A stretch of 64,000 bases of DNA from Patulibacter sp. SYSU D01012 (GCF_017916475.1 NZ_JAFMTB010000002.1:1302001-1366000), one strand, 5' to 3'; counted from the first letter of the stretch, positions 35,841 through 45,162 are shown. Notes: generated by a model from the sequence alone, not told the origin. Program-made: numbers and translations.

Positions 35841-35988
35841 GGGGCCTCGGTGGTGACGCGGCGTCGGACGACGCCGCGATCCCATCGTGCGGACCGGCTC
35901 CTGCACCCACATCGGCCGCGCGTCGCAACCCGACCGCGCGCGTCTCCGTCCCGAGGAGGACGCGAGGGCCGACCGTGCGGGCCTCAGG

Positions 35989-36075
35989 CGGAGGGGAGGG
36001 GATTCGAACCCCTGGACCGGTTCCCCGGCCTCCAGTTTTCAAGACTGGCGCAATCGTCCACTCTGCCACCCCTCC
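35989..36075 (-). tRNA. tRNA-Ser (anticodon UGA)
   Basis: The minus strand reads GGAGGGGTGGCAGAGTGG from 36075. The acceptor stem GGAGGGG pairs with CCCCTCC (35990-35996), the anticodon loop is CTTGAAA (anticodon TGA) and a long variable arm GGCCGGGGAACCGGTCC identifies a serine tRNA. The T arm holds GGTTCGAATCC. The 3' CCA is not encoded. It reads UCN codons. Confidence 0.97.
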
Positions 36076-36097
36076 GCGGGCGCAGGGCGCGCCTCAC

Positions 36098-36103
36098 ACC
36101 CTA
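36098..36103 (-). promoter_or_regulatory. Candidate -10 element (TAGGGT, minus strand) for tRNA-Ser(UGA)
   Basis: The hexamer TAGGGT lies 22 bases before the mature 5' end, allowing a short 5' leader to be removed by RNase P. Confidence 0.4.
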
Positions 36104-36285
36104 GTCACGCCGCCCGGCGGGCGCGCCCGTCCCCGTTGGCGCCTGGACGCTCGTCCAGAACGCCGTGCACCGACCGTGGACGCGCGGCCCCGCGGCGCTG
36201 GGCGCCGGGGAGGAGGAGCCGGCGTTCCGACGAGACCTTGGAGCGGACCGGGCGGACGGGGCCGGTCGGACGGGACGGGACGGGA

Positions 36286-36420
36286 CCGGAGGAGAGGACC
36301 TGCGGGCGAGGCCGGTCAGACGGGACGGGACCGGAGGAGAGGACCTGCGGGCGAGGCCGGTCGGACGGGACGGACGGGACCGGAGGAGAGGACCTGCGGG
36401 CGAGGCCGGTCAGACGGGAC
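36286..36420. repeat. 45-49-base direct repeats (3 copies)
   Basis: CCGGAGGAGAGGACCTGC followed by GGGCGAGGCCGGTC recurs with starts at 36286, 36331 and 36380; the gap is filled by GGAC(G) slippage. Confidence 0.85.
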
Positions 36421-36690
36421 GGACGGGACGGACCGGACGCGACCGGCGGACGGGCCCGGGCCGGCGGACCGGGCGGGACGGACCGGGCGGGACCGGCTGG
36501 GACCGGGCGGGCGGCCGGGACGACGGCGTCGCCGTCGAGGACGGCGCGCCCGCCGGCAGACCGACGAGCGCTCGAGGATGGCGAGACCGACTCGGACGGG
36601 CGCGAACGCCAAGGGGCTGGGCAGCGCGGCGGCGGGCACGGAAGCCGAGGCGGGTTCCTGCCGGGCGATGCGGATCGCGACGGCGGCTTC

Positions 36691-36774
36691 CGCGCACGGT
36701 GAAGCGGTCTCCGCGCACGGTGAGGCGGCGTCGGCGCACGGTGAGGCGGCTTCCGCGCACGGTGAGGCGCCGGG
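36691..36774. repeat. 21-base direct repeats (4 copies)
   Basis: Units with CGCGCACGGTGAGGCGGCTTC or variants start at 36691, 36712, 36733 and 36754. GTGAGGCGG is the reverse complement of the CCGCCTCAC core in the neighbouring 39-base array, so the two arrays face each other around an AT-richer centre (about 36788-36808). Confidence 0.9.
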
Positions 36775-36810
36775 CGCGGGTGAGGCGGAATGTCTGTAGA
36801 TAGCAGCGTC

Positions 36811-37000
36811 GATCCGCCTCACCCGCGCCCCACGCCTCACCCCGACGTCGATCCGCCTCACCCGCGCCCCACGCCCCACCCTGACGTCGATCCGCCTCAC
36901 CCGCGCCCCACGCCCCACCCCGACGTCGATCCGCCTCACCCGCGCCCCACGCCTCACCCCGACGTCGATCCGCCTCACCCGCGCACCACGCCCCCCCCGG
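36811..37000. repeat. 39-base direct repeats (5 copies)
   Basis: GATCCGCCTCACCCGCGCCC plus CACGCCTCACCCCGACGTC starts at 36811, 36850, 36889, 36928 and 36967, an exact 39-base period; the last copy degenerates. Confidence 0.93.
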
Positions 37001-37079
37001 TGCCCCGTCTCCCGGCGGGGACGCCTGGCCGCTCCCCGCGTCTTCGCGCACGTTCGGCGCGGGCGCCGACCGCGCCGGC

Positions 37080-37260
37080 TGCGCCTCCGCACCGGGCTCG
37101 ACTTTCGGCGTTGGGCTGCGCCTCCGCACCGGGCTCGGCTTTCGGCGCCGGGCTGCGCCTTCCGCACCGAGCTCGGACTTCGGCAGCGGGCTCGGCCGAC
37201 CGCGCCGGGCTGCGCCTTCCGCACCGAGCTCGGCCGTCCGCGCCGAGCTGCGCCGACCAC
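37080..37260. repeat. About 37-base direct repeats
   Basis: Imperfect repeats of GGCTGCGCCTTCCGCACC followed by GAGCTCGGACTTCGGC; first copies spaced about 37 bases, later copies more diverged. Confidence 0.75.
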
Positions 37261-37300
37261 GCCGCGGCCCTCGGGCCCCCCGGCGCGGGCCCTGGCTCCC

Positions 37301-38617
37301 TCAGCCGAAGATCGCCAGGTGCAGCAGGCCGGCGCCGAAGCCGAGCACGGCGCCGTGGAGGAAGAGCAGCCACTCGTCCTCCTTCATCGCGGTGCGCAGC
37401 ATCTCGACGAAGTCCTCGGGCGGCATCGCCCGCAGGCGGTCGCGGATCAGGGTGCGGATCCGCTCGCCCTGCACCCGGTTGAACTCCGGGTCCAGCAGCG
37501 GGGTCATCGTGTACTGGACGGCCTCGACCGCCACGGAATCGCGGACGGCGTCGTACGAGCGGCCGCCCATCACCAGGCGCACCGCGGTGCGCGCCGGCCC
37601 GATCGCGCGGTCGACCGCGGGGCGCAGCGCCGTCTCGAGCATCAGGCGCGTGCGGTCTGAGCGCGGGCCGTGCAGCAGCTCGTCGCCGATCGCGGCGAGC
37701 GTCAGGACCTCCTCCGAGATCACGCCGGCGTAGACGTCGGCGGCCTCGCGCTGGCGTCGCAGGAACAGGCCCTGCAGGCGGATCCCCAGGATCCGGCGCG
37801 GCCGGGCGGGCTCGAAGATCATCCAGATGCCGACGAGGTTCGTCGCCCAGCCGACGAACGTGCCGAGCACCGGCAGCACCAGCCAGAAGTGCACCAGCTC
37901 GGTCAGGACGACGACGGGGAAGCCGAGCAGGAACGCGAAGACGAAGCCGAAGTTCACCATGAACCGCAGCTCCTTCCGCCCGACCTCCTGGAAGATGCGG
38001 TTGGACAGCTCGGGCCGCCGCTCCAGGTGCCGGATGACCATGAGCTTCACGTCGAGCAGCTGGTCGATGTGCTCGCCGATCTCGTCCGTGATCTCGCGGA
38101 TGATGTCCGGCAGCTGGGCGCGGACGCGCGCGTGGACCGTCTCGCGCACCTGCGGCGGCAGGTCGTGCCACAGCCGCGGGTGCTCGCGCTCCATGATCCG
38201 CTCGACGAGGGGCCGCAGCTCGGGCCCCACGGACGCGACCATGTGCTCGGCGATCTTGTCCGGCTCGAGCTGGCGGTAGAAGTCGGCGGCGCTGCCGAGC
38301 TTGCTGATGCCCTTGTCGACCGCGATCGAGCCCATCTTCGCCGCGCGCGACGGGATGATCCCCTGCCAGCCGACGCCGCCGTGCATCACGCCCGGGATCT
38401 CCTGCACCTTGCGCGGCAGCAGCCGGACGAGGATCCACAGGCCGGGGACCTTCACCCCCTTGAACTCCAAGGGGTTGAAGAGCATCCAGACGGCGGTCCA
38501 GTTCGTGATCCAGCCGATGGCCCCCATGAACAGCGGGACCGTGATGAGCTCCTGCAGCCCGATCTCGAGCCCCAGCACGTGGAAGGTCGTGGCCAAAGGC
38601 AGGAGCGCCGCGATCAT
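37301..38617 (-). CDS. DUF445 family membrane protein
   Basis: Conserved membrane-associated protein of unknown function. The 438 residues have two hydrophobic segments near the N-terminus (about 15-50, with LFMGAIGWITNWTAVWMLFNPLEF) and a pair in the middle (about 228-275, VNFGFVFAFLLGFPVVVLTELVHFWLVLPVLG). The second pair includes the repeated motif FVGWATNLVGIWMIFEPARPRRILG. Long helical segments lie between. The duplication of the GWxTNxxxxWMxFxP motif is characteristic. The ATG at 38617 overlaps the stop of the upstream gene (ATGA). Confidence 0.85.
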   Translation of the reverse strand: MIAALLPLATTFHVLGLEIGLQELITVPLFMGAIGWITNWTAVWMLFNPLEFKGVKVPGLWILVRLLPRKVQEIPGVMHGGVGWQGIIPSRAAKMGSIAVDKGISKLGSAADFYRQLEPDKIAEHMVASVGPELRPLVERIMEREHPRLWHDLPPQVRETVHARVRAQLPDIIREITDEIGEHIDQLLDVKLMVIRHLERRPELSNRIFQEVGRKELRFMVNFGFVFAFLLGFPVVVLTELVHFWLVLPVLGTFVGWATNLVGIWMIFEPARPRRILGIRLQGLFLRRQREAADVYAGVISEEVLTLAAIGDELLHGPRSDRTRLMLETALRPAVDRAIGPARTAVRLVMGGRSYDAVRDSVAVEAVQYTMTPLLDPEFNRVQGERIRTLIRDRLRAMPPEDFVEMLRTAMKEDEWLLFLHGAVLGFGAGLLHLAIFG

Positions 38618-39429
38618 GGACCGCTCGTCCCCGCGGCGGCCGGCCCGCGGTCGCCGGGCAGCACGGCGGCGCAGAAGTCCTCGCCGAAGGGCGTCAGGCC
38701 GATGGAACGCCGGACCACGCGCGCGGCGCGGCCGGCGCGGCGCATCGCGTCCTTGACCTCGGGCTGCGCTTCGAGGACCTGGTAGGCGCGCAGGTCGTGC
38801 AGCTCCTCGTGGGAGAACCACACGAGGCCCAGGCGGAAGAGGTTGTTCAGGTAGGCCGGCACGCGCTCGACGTAGCGGCAGCCCGCCTCCGCGCCGATGA
38901 CGGTGAGCCCGGCGGCCACGAGCTCGGAGCCGATGCGCAGCGGCCGCCCGGTGCGGACGTCGACGGCGGGCTGCGCGCCCTTCGTCGCCATCAGGCGCAG
39001 GATCCGCGCCTCGTCGGGCGACAGCTCGTCGAGGATGCGGCCGTACGCCGGGTGGGTGTCCTCGGTGAAGTCGACGTCCGCCGCGCGCGCGAGCAGCCCG
39101 GCGCCGCGCTCCTGCAGCACCTCGGTGGCCGCCCGCCCGTCCTCGTCCCCCGCCGCGGGGCGGGTGCGGCCGGCGGCGCGCCCCGCCTCGGTCTCGGCGG
39201 CGGCGCGCTCGGGCACCAGGCGGTCCAGGCGCTCCTCGACGTCCTCGACGCCCAGCAGCTGCCGGGCGCTGCGGCGGGCCTGCTTGGCGCCGCCCTCGAC
39301 GGCCCGCAGCGCCAGCCCGCCGAAGGGCAGCCGCCGCGCGACGCCCACCCCGGTGCGCACGCCCTGCTCGGCGCCCCACGCCGCGGCGCGCAGGCCAGTG
39401 CTCGCCGCGATCCGGACGAGGCCCGGCAC
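38614..39429 (-). CDS. DUF4393/Abi-alpha-like protein
   Basis: Cytoplasmic protein resembling the DUF4393 family, a group named for abortive-infection alpha proteins; evidence that this member is a defence protein is lacking. The 271 residues have an amphipathic N-terminal region, a linker rich in Ala/Glu/Arg, and the conserved core LSPDEARILRLMATKGAQPAVDVR with LVWFSHEELHDLRAYQVLEAQPEV. The GTG at 39429 is the nearest start; the frame is open about 75 bases upstream with protein-like sequence but no ATG/GTG/TTG. It is translationally coupled to the DUF445 gene. Confidence 0.6.
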   Translation of the reverse strand: MPGLVRIAASTGLRAAAWGAEQGVRTGVGVARRLPFGGLALRAVEGGAKQARRSARQLLGVEDVEERLDRLVPERAAAETEAGRAAGRTRPAAGDEDGRAATEVLQERGAGLLARAADVDFTEDTHPAYGRILDELSPDEARILRLMATKGAQPAVDVRTGRPLRIGSELVAAGLTVIGAEAGCRYVERVPAYLNNLFRLGLVWFSHEELHDLRAYQVLEAQPEVKDAMRRAGRAARVVRRSIGLTPFGEDFCAAVLPGDRGPAAAGTSGP

Positions 39430-39637
39430 GGCGTCGAGCGCCCCCTCGGCGGGGCGGTCGCGCAGCGGGTCGTGGTCGGGATCGGGCGGGGTGGCGATGC
39501 GGGCGATCGTAGGCGAATCCGACGCGCGGTCGCAACCAGGGGCGCCGCGGGCCGTCCGGCGCGCCCGGCGACCCCGTCCGGCGGCGGCGCGGGCACCCGT
39601 CCGGGCCCGTCCTCACGCGGTCGTCCGGTCCGGGGCG

Positions 39638-39643
39638 TACCGT
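39638..39643 (+). promoter_or_regulatory. Candidate -10 element (TACCGT) for sbcDC
   Basis: Ends 10 bases before the sbcD ATG at 39654. No -35 is evident. Confidence 0.35.
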
Positions 39644-39653
39644 CGTCGGCCCG

Positions 39654-41048
39654 ATGCGGTTGCTGCACACCGCCGACTGGCACCTCGGACGCCTCCTCCA
39701 CCGGGTGCCCCTGCTCGACGCCCAGCGGGCCGTCCTGGACGGCCTGGTCGCCCTCGCGCGCGCCGAGGAGGTCGACGCGATCCTGCTCGCCGGCGACGTC
39801 TTCGACCGCGCGCTGCCGCCCGTGGAGGCGGTGCAGGTGGCCGGCGACGCGCTGCGCCGGCTGGCCGAGGTGGCGCCGGTGATCGCGATCTCGGGCAACC
39901 ACGACTCGGCCGGGCGCCTGGGCTTCGCGGCCGAGCTGATCGCCGCCGGCGGCGTGCACCTGCGGACCGAGCCGCTGCGCGCCGGCGAGCCCGTCGTGCT
40001 GGAGGACGAGCACGGTCCCGTCGCCGTCTACGCGCTGCCGTACCTGGACCCCGACCTGACGCGGGAGCCGCTCGGGGTCGCCGAGCGCTCGCACGAGGCG
40101 GTGCTGGGCGCCGCGATGGCCCGCGTGCGCGCGGACCTGGCCCGCCGCGACGGCCACCGCGCCGTCGTCGTCGCGCACGCGTTCGTGCAGGGCGGCGAGG
40201 CGTCGGAGTCCGAGCGCGACATCTCCGTCGGCGGCGCGCAGACCGTGCCGGCCAGCGTGTTCGACGGCGTGGCGTACGCGGCGCTCGGGCACCTGCACCG
40301 GCCGCACGCCGTCACGGGCGGGGCCGGGGCGGCCGCCGCCCCGGCCGGCGGCCGCGAGGGCGCGGACGCCGACCCGGGCCTGGCCGCGGGGGACGCGGGC
40401 GACGGGCCCGCCCGGGGCGACGCGTCGCCCCCCGGCGCGTCCGCCCCCGCGGACGAGGCCGGGGAGGCAGCCGCGCTCGGCGGCCTGTTCGCCGCGCTCG
40501 CCGAGGAGGAGCCCCCGCCGCCGCCGGCCCCCACCCCGGTGCCGCCGGCCGCCGGGCCGCGGCCCGTCGTCCGCTACGCGGGCTCGCCCCTCGCCTACTC
40601 GTTCACCGAGGCCGACGCCGCGAAGAGCACCGCGATCGTCGACCTGGGCCCCGACGGGGTACGCGACGTCCGGCTCGTCCCCGTCCCGTCTCCCTTCCGC
40701 CTGGTGCGCCTGCGCGGCGAGCTCGAGGCGCTGCTGGACGATCCCGCCCACGCGGAGCACGAGACCGAGGACGCCTGGCTCGAGGTGACGCTGACCGACG
40801 CCCGCCTGCCGGCCCGGCCGATGGAGCGCCTGCGCCGGCGGTTCCCCCGCGTGCTCGTCCTGCAGCACGCCCCCGAGGGCGAGCTGGCCCCGGCCACCGT
40901 CGCCGCCGCGCGCGTGCAGGGTCGCAGCGACCTCGAGGTGCTCGAGCGGTTCGTGGCCGACGCCCGCGGCGCGGCGCCCACCGACGACGAGCGGCCGCTG
41001 CTGCGCGACGCCGTCGAGCGCGTGGCCCGGCGGAGCGAGGAGGACTGA
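39654..41048 (+). CDS. sbcD: Exonuclease SbcD (Mre11-type nuclease subunit)
   Basis: Mn-dependent nuclease of the SbcCD complex that opens hairpins and processes DNA ends. Metal-binding phosphoesterase motifs are intact: HTADWHLGR (residues 5-13), LLAGDVFDRALPP, ISGNHDSAGRLG, VVAHAFVQGG and ALGHLHRPHAV. The 464 residues exceed the usual 380-420 because an Ala/Gly/Pro/Asp-rich insertion of about 85 residues (219-302) separates the last metal motif from RPVVRYAGSPLAYSF. The insertion is low complexity and probably a flexible loop. It is followed 1 base later by sbcC. Confidence 0.93.
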   Translation: MRLLHTADWHLGRLLHRVPLLDAQRAVLDGLVALARAEEVDAILLAGDVFDRALPPVEAVQVAGDALRRLAEVAPVIAISGNHDSAGRLGFAAELIAAGGVHLRTEPLRAGEPVVLEDEHGPVAVYALPYLDPDLTREPLGVAERSHEAVLGAAMARVRADLARRDGHRAVVVAHAFVQGGEASESERDISVGGAQTVPASVFDGVAYAALGHLHRPHAVTGGAGAAAAPAGGREGADADPGLAAGDAGDGPARGDASPPGASAPADEAGEAAALGGLFAALAEEEPPPPPAPTPVPPAAGPRPVVRYAGSPLAYSFTEADAAKSTAIVDLGPDGVRDVRLVPVPSPFRLVRLRGELEALLDDPAHAEHETEDAWLEVTLTDARLPARPMERLRRRFPRVLVLQHAPEGELAPATVAAARVQGRSDLEVLERFVADARGAAPTDDERPLLRDAVERVARRSEED

Positions 41049-41049
41049 C

Positions 41050-44000
41050 GTGCGCCTGCACCGCCTGCAGCTCGACGCCTTCGGGCCCTTCGCGGGGCAC
41101 GAGGAGGTCGACTTCGACGCGCTCTCCGACTCGGGGCTCTTCCTGCTCTCGGGGCCGACGGGCGCCGGCAAGACGAGCGTGCTCGACGCCGTCTGCTTCG
41201 CCCTCTTCGGCGAGGTCCCCGGACCGCGCGGCGACGCGCAGCGGCTGGCGAGCGACCACCGCGACCCCGGCACCCAGCCGCGGGTGACGCTCGAGGCGAC
41301 GGTCGGCGGCCGCCGGATCCGCGTGACGCGCGTCCCCGCGCACCTGCGCCCGCCGAAGCGCGGCGGCGGCGACCCCGTCGCCGAGCCGGCGTCCGCGGTC
41401 CTCGAGCTGCAGGACGCCGACGGGTCGTGGCGCGCCGTCGCCGCGAAGGTGCCCGAGGTGCGGCGCGAGCTCGACCCGCTGCTCGGCATGACCGCGGAGC
41501 AGTTCCTGCAGGTCGTGATGCTGCCGCAGGGCGCCTTCGCGACCTTCCTGCGCGCCGACGCGAAGGCGCGCCAGCAGGTGCTCGAGCGGCTCTTCGACGC
41601 CGGCCGCTTCTCGCGCATCGAGCTGTGGCTGCAGGACCGCGCGCGCGAGGCGCGGACGGCGCTGGAGCAGGCGCAGATCGAGACGGACAACGCGCTCTCG
41701 GAGGGCTGCGGCGCGTGGGCGGCCCCCGGGCCGGCGCCCGTCCTGCGCTCGGGCGCCGCCGTCGAGGAGGTCGAGGCGTGGCTGGCCGCCGAGCGCGACC
41801 GGCTGGCCCAGGAGAAGGCGGACGCGGACCGCGCGCGCGACGAGGCGACCGCGGCGCTGCGCGCCGTCGAGGCCGAGCGCGACGAGGCGCGCGGCTGCGC
41901 CGAGCGGCAGCGTCGCCGGCGCGAGGCCGAGGCGCAGCTGGCCGCCCTGGCCGGCGAGGAGGCCGCGCACGCGGAGCGGGTCGCCCGCCTGGAGGCGCAC
42001 CGCCGCGCCGCGCCGTTGCGCGGCTACCTCGACGGGGTCAGCGCCGCGCGCGCCCGCGCGCAGGACACCGAGCGGACGATGGCGAAGGCGCGCGCCTGGA
42101 TCGACGCGCTCGAGGACGACGCGCTGTCCGCCGACCCCGAGACGTGGGCGGCCGGCGCCCGCCGCCGTGCGGACGACGCCGCGGCGCTGCGCGAGCTCGT
42201 CGACCTGGAGGCCGCCCTGCCGCGGCGGGCCGGCGAGCTGGGGCGGCTGCGCGACGCCGCGGCCGACGCCGAGCGCCAGGCCGGCGAGATCGACGCGCGG
42301 CTGGCCGATGCCGAGGGTGCGCTCGCCGGGCTGGAGGAGCGGCGCTCGGCCGCGGCGGCCGCCGCCGAGGAGGCTGCCCGGCTGGCCGAGCGGGCCGCGA
42401 CGGCCGCGGGCTGCGCCGAGGCGGGCGGCCGGCGCGACGCGCTCGCCGCGAAGGTCGCGCGGGCCGAGGACGCCGTCCGGTCCGCGGTCGACGCGCACCA
42501 GGCCGCCACCGAGCGGGTGCAGGCCCTGCGCCAGCAGCGCCTGGACGGCTACGCCGCCGAGCTCGCGGCGGGCCTGGCGGCGGGCGAGGCGTGCCCGGTC
42601 TGCGGCGCCACGGAGCACCCCGCCCCGGCCGTCCCCGGCGACGGGCACGTCACCGCGGACGAGGAGCGCGCGGCGGCCGCCGCGGCCGACCGCGCCCGCG
42701 CGGCGCGCGAGGACGCCGAGCGCCGCCTGGGCGACCTGCGCGCCGACCTGGCGGCCGCCCGCCATGCCGCCGGCGAGGGCACGACGGAGGAGCTGCGCCG
42801 CCACGCCGACGAGCTGGCGGGCCGCCTGCGCGCCGCCCGCGCGGCCGCCGCGGACGGCGAGCGCGCCGCCGCCGAGCGCCGCTCGCTCGAGGAGCGGCTG
42901 GCCGCCGACCGTCGGCGCGCGCAGGCGGCCCGCGAGACCGCGGCGAAGCGCGGCGCCGAGGCCGCGGCGCTCGACGCCGAGCTCGAGCGTCTGCGCGCCC
43001 GGATCGCGGAGGAGCGGCGGGGCTTTCCGGACGTCGCCTCGCGGGTGCGCACGGCGACGCACGAGGCGACGTACCTGCAGAAGGCGACGGACGCCCACGC
43101 GCAGTTCCAGGCCGCTCGCGCCGCGCACGCGGAGGCCGAGGCGGCCCTGGCCGCGGCGCTCGCCGAGCACGGCGTCGAGGATCCGTCGGCGGTCGCCGGC
43201 GCGATCCTCATGCCCCGCGACGTGGCCGCGCTCGAGGCCGACGTCCGGCGCCACGACGAGACGCGCTCCGCCGCCCGGGCCGTCCTCGACGAGCCCGAGA
43301 TCGCCGCGACGCCGCTCGAGCCCGCCGTCGACCTGACCGCGGTCGAGGCCCGGCGCGCCGAGGCCGCCCGGCGGGCCGAGGCCGCGGCCGGCGAGGCCGC
43401 GTCGATCGGCCGCTGCGCGCAGAGCGAGGCCGAGCGCCGCGCCGACCTGCAGGAGCGCCTGGCCGCCCTCGGACCGCTGACCGCCGCCGCGGACCGCGCG
43501 AAGGAGCTGTCCGAGCTGGCACGCGGCGGCGCCGGCAACCGGCGCCGCATCCAGCTCTCCTCGTGGGTGCTCGCCGCGCGCCTGGAGCAGGTGGCGGCCG
43601 CCGCGACGACGCACCTGCTGCGGATGTCCGCCGGTCGCTACGCCCTCGTGCTGCACGAGGAGGCCGCCAGCGGGCGCGGCAAGGGCAACGCCGGCCTGGG
43701 TCTGCGGGTGCGGGACGGCTGGACCGGCGAGGAGCGCGACACGAGCACGCTCTCGGGCGGCGAGTCGTTCTTCGCCTCGCTCGCGCTGGCCCTCGGCCTG
43801 GCCGAGACGGTCAGCGCCGAGGCCGGCGGCCTGGACCTGGCCACGCTCTTCATCGACGAGGGCTTCGGCACGCTCGACGAGCAGACGCTGGACGAGGTGC
43901 TTGCCGTGCTGGACGGCCTGCGCGACGGCGGCCGGGCCGTCGGCATCGTCTCGCACGTGCCCGAGCTGAAGCAGCGCGTGCCGATGCAGCTCGTCGTCGA

Positions 44001-44052
44001 GAAGGCCCGCGAGGGCTCGACGCTGCGGCAGGGCACGGCCGCCGCCGGCTGA
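41050..44052 (+). CDS. sbcC: Exonuclease SbcC (Rad50-type ATPase subunit)
   Basis: SMC-like ATPase partner of SbcD. The 1000 residues hold the N-terminal Walker A SGPTGAGKTSVLDAVCFALF (about 34-53) and Q-loop region MLPQGAFATFLRADA. Two long Ala/Glu/Arg-rich coiled-coil arms flank a zinc hook ACPVCGATEHPAP with Cys515 and Cys518. The C-terminal signature LSGGESFFASLALALGLAE and Walker B LATLFIDEGFGTLDEQTLDE complete the ATPase head. The GTG start at 41050 is set by the conserved LHRLQLDAFGPFAGHE. Confidence 0.95.
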   Translation: MRLHRLQLDAFGPFAGHEEVDFDALSDSGLFLLSGPTGAGKTSVLDAVCFALFGEVPGPRGDAQRLASDHRDPGTQPRVTLEATVGGRRIRVTRVPAHLRPPKRGGGDPVAEPASAVLELQDADGSWRAVAAKVPEVRRELDPLLGMTAEQFLQVVMLPQGAFATFLRADAKARQQVLERLFDAGRFSRIELWLQDRAREARTALEQAQIETDNALSEGCGAWAAPGPAPVLRSGAAVEEVEAWLAAERDRLAQEKADADRARDEATAALRAVEAERDEARGCAERQRRRREAEAQLAALAGEEAAHAERVARLEAHRRAAPLRGYLDGVSAARARAQDTERTMAKARAWIDALEDDALSADPETWAAGARRRADDAAALRELVDLEAALPRRAGELGRLRDAAADAERQAGEIDARLADAEGALAGLEERRSAAAAAAEEAARLAERAATAAGCAEAGGRRDALAAKVARAEDAVRSAVDAHQAATERVQALRQQRLDGYAAELAAGLAAGEACPVCGATEHPAPAVPGDGHVTADEERAAAAAADRARAAREDAERRLGDLRADLAAARHAAGEGTTEELRRHADELAGRLRAARAAAADGERAAAERRSLEERLAADRRRAQAARETAAKRGAEAAALDAELERLRARIAEERRGFPDVASRVRTATHEATYLQKATDAHAQFQAARAAHAEAEAALAAALAEHGVEDPSAVAGAILMPRDVAALEADVRRHDETRSAARAVLDEPEIAATPLEPAVDLTAVEARRAEAARRAEAAAGEAASIGRCAQSEAERRADLQERLAALGPLTAAADRAKELSELARGGAGNRRRIQLSSWVLAARLEQVAAAATTHLLRMSAGRYALVLHEEAASGRGKGNAGLGLRVRDGWTGEERDTSTLSGGESFFASLALALGLAETVSAEAGGLDLATLFIDEGFGTLDEQTLDEVLAVLDGLRDGGRAVGIVSHVPELKQRVPMQLVVEKAREGSTLRQGTAAAG

Positions 44053-44188
44053 CCCGGGCCGGGCGCGACCGGGCCCGCCAGCGCGGCTGGGCGGCGCGGC
44101 CGCGGCCGGACGGCGCGGCCGCGGCCGGACGCGCGGGACCGGACGGGGCGCCGCGCGGGGCCGGACGGCGCGCCCGGCCCCGTGCGGG

Positions 44189-44887
44189 TCAGCCGGCGCT
44201 GACCAGCCCGATCGGGCAGCTGACGCCGGTCTCGCCGTGGCCGCAGTAGCCGTTGGGGACCTTGTGCAGGTACGCCTGGTGCTCGGGCTCGGCGTAGAAG
44301 AACGGGATCGCGCCGCCGAGGAGGGCGCCGCCGAACGCGCCGGGCCCCTCCCCCGCCTGCCGGATCTCGGTCGTGATCGCGCCGTGGCCCGCCTCGGCCA
44401 GCACGCGGCCGTAGTTCGTCCGCGACAGCTCGGCCTGCTCGAGCTGGTCGGGCGTCGTCGGGTAGATCGCCGAGCGGTACTGGGTGCCTACGTCGTTGCC
44501 CTGGCGCATGCCCTGCGTCGGGTCGTGGTTCTCCCAGAACGTCCGCAGGATCTCCTCGAAGCGGATCTGCTCCGGGTCCCAGACGACGAGCACCGCCTCG
44601 GTGTGGTTCGTCCCGCCGGTGCAGACCTCGCCGTAGCTGGGGTTCGGCGTGTCGCCGCCCTGGTAGCCCACGGCCGTCACGAGCACGCCCGGCGTCCGCC
44701 AGAACGTGCGCTCCGCGCCCCAGAAGCAGCCCATGCCGAAGAACGCGTGCTGGCTGCCCGCGGGGAAGGGCGGCACGATCGGGCGCCCGAGCACCGGATG
44801 GTCGCCCTCGATCGGCATCAGGGCGTCGCGGCCCGGCAGGGTCTCGGCCGGGTCCAGGAGCGTGTCGGGCTTGCTGCGGAAGAACAT
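44189..44887 (-). CDS. msrA: Peptide-methionine (S)-S-oxide reductase MsrA
   Basis: Repairs oxidised methionine (S-epimer) in proteins. The 232 residues include a N-terminal extension of about 45 and the catalytic [13 protein letters not shown] with Cys54. [27 protein letters not shown] and [26 protein letters not shown] are family hallmarks. Resolving cysteines are in the C-terminal [14 protein letters not shown]. The ATG at 44887 has GAGGAT upstream; an open frame to 45142 adds only Arg/Ala sequence. It stands alone. Confidence 0.95.
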   Translation of the reverse strand: MFFRSKPDTLLDPAETLPGRDALMPIEGDHPVLGRPIVPPFPAGSQHAFFGMGCFWGAERTFWRTPGVLVTAVGYQGGDTPNPSYGEVCTGGTNHTEAVLVVWDPEQIRFEEILRTFWENHDPTQGMRQGNDVGTQYRSAIYPTTPDQLEQAELSRTNYGRVLAEAGHGAITTEIRQAGEGPGAFGGALLGGAIPFFYAEPEHQAYLHKVPNGYCGHGETGVSCPIGLVSAG

Positions 44888-45150
44888 CTGATCCTCGTGT
44901 CGAAGGAGGGGCTCTTCGAGCGTAGCGAGCGCGTCAACCGGCTCCGGAGGGCGCGTTCGCCGCCCCTCGCGCGCCGCGCGACGCCGGTTCGCGCGTCCGC
45001 TCCGACGACCGACCCGAGGACCTGCGAACGGCGGAGCGACCGGCCGGCCGGCGGCCCCGGGAACGCCCGCCGGTGGGGCGGCCCGCGCCCGCGTGGACGC
45101 CCCCGTGCCGGTCAGCGTGACGATCGGTGGCCGGGCGTGCACCGAGGGCG

Positions 45151-45156
45151 TACCAT
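45151..45156 (+). promoter_or_regulatory. Candidate -10 element (TACCAT) for the TrhA-family gene
   Basis: Ends 6 bases before the GTG at 45163. If used, the transcript is near-leaderless and the earlier in-frame GTG at 45127 cannot be the start. Confidence 0.35.
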
Positions 45157-45162
45157 GGCCCC

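Larger units (their letters stand above)
36076..37300. other. Long gene-free region built of short tandem arrays
   Basis: About 1.2 kb between tRNA-Ser and the DUF445 gene with no supported CDS. It contains four different tandem arrays, listed separately: 45-49-base units at 36286-36420, 21-base units at 36691-36774, 39-base units at 36811-37000 and about 37-base units at 37080-37260. Open frames on both strands here (for example one encoding a 13-residue DPPHPRPTPHPDV repeat) follow from repeat length and composition. Confidence 0.75.

Noticed and set aside
35125-36069. Minus-strand frame starting MAEWTIAPVLKTGG
   Set aside because: It begins inside tRNA-Ser(UGA), reads antiphase to the VanZ gene and is Arg/Ala/Pro-rich.
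36790-37482. Plus-strand gene encoding the 13-residue repeat DPPHPRPTPHPDV
   Set aside because: The frame results from a 39-base repeat; it continues antisense into the DUF445 gene, lacks a ribosome site and any domain.
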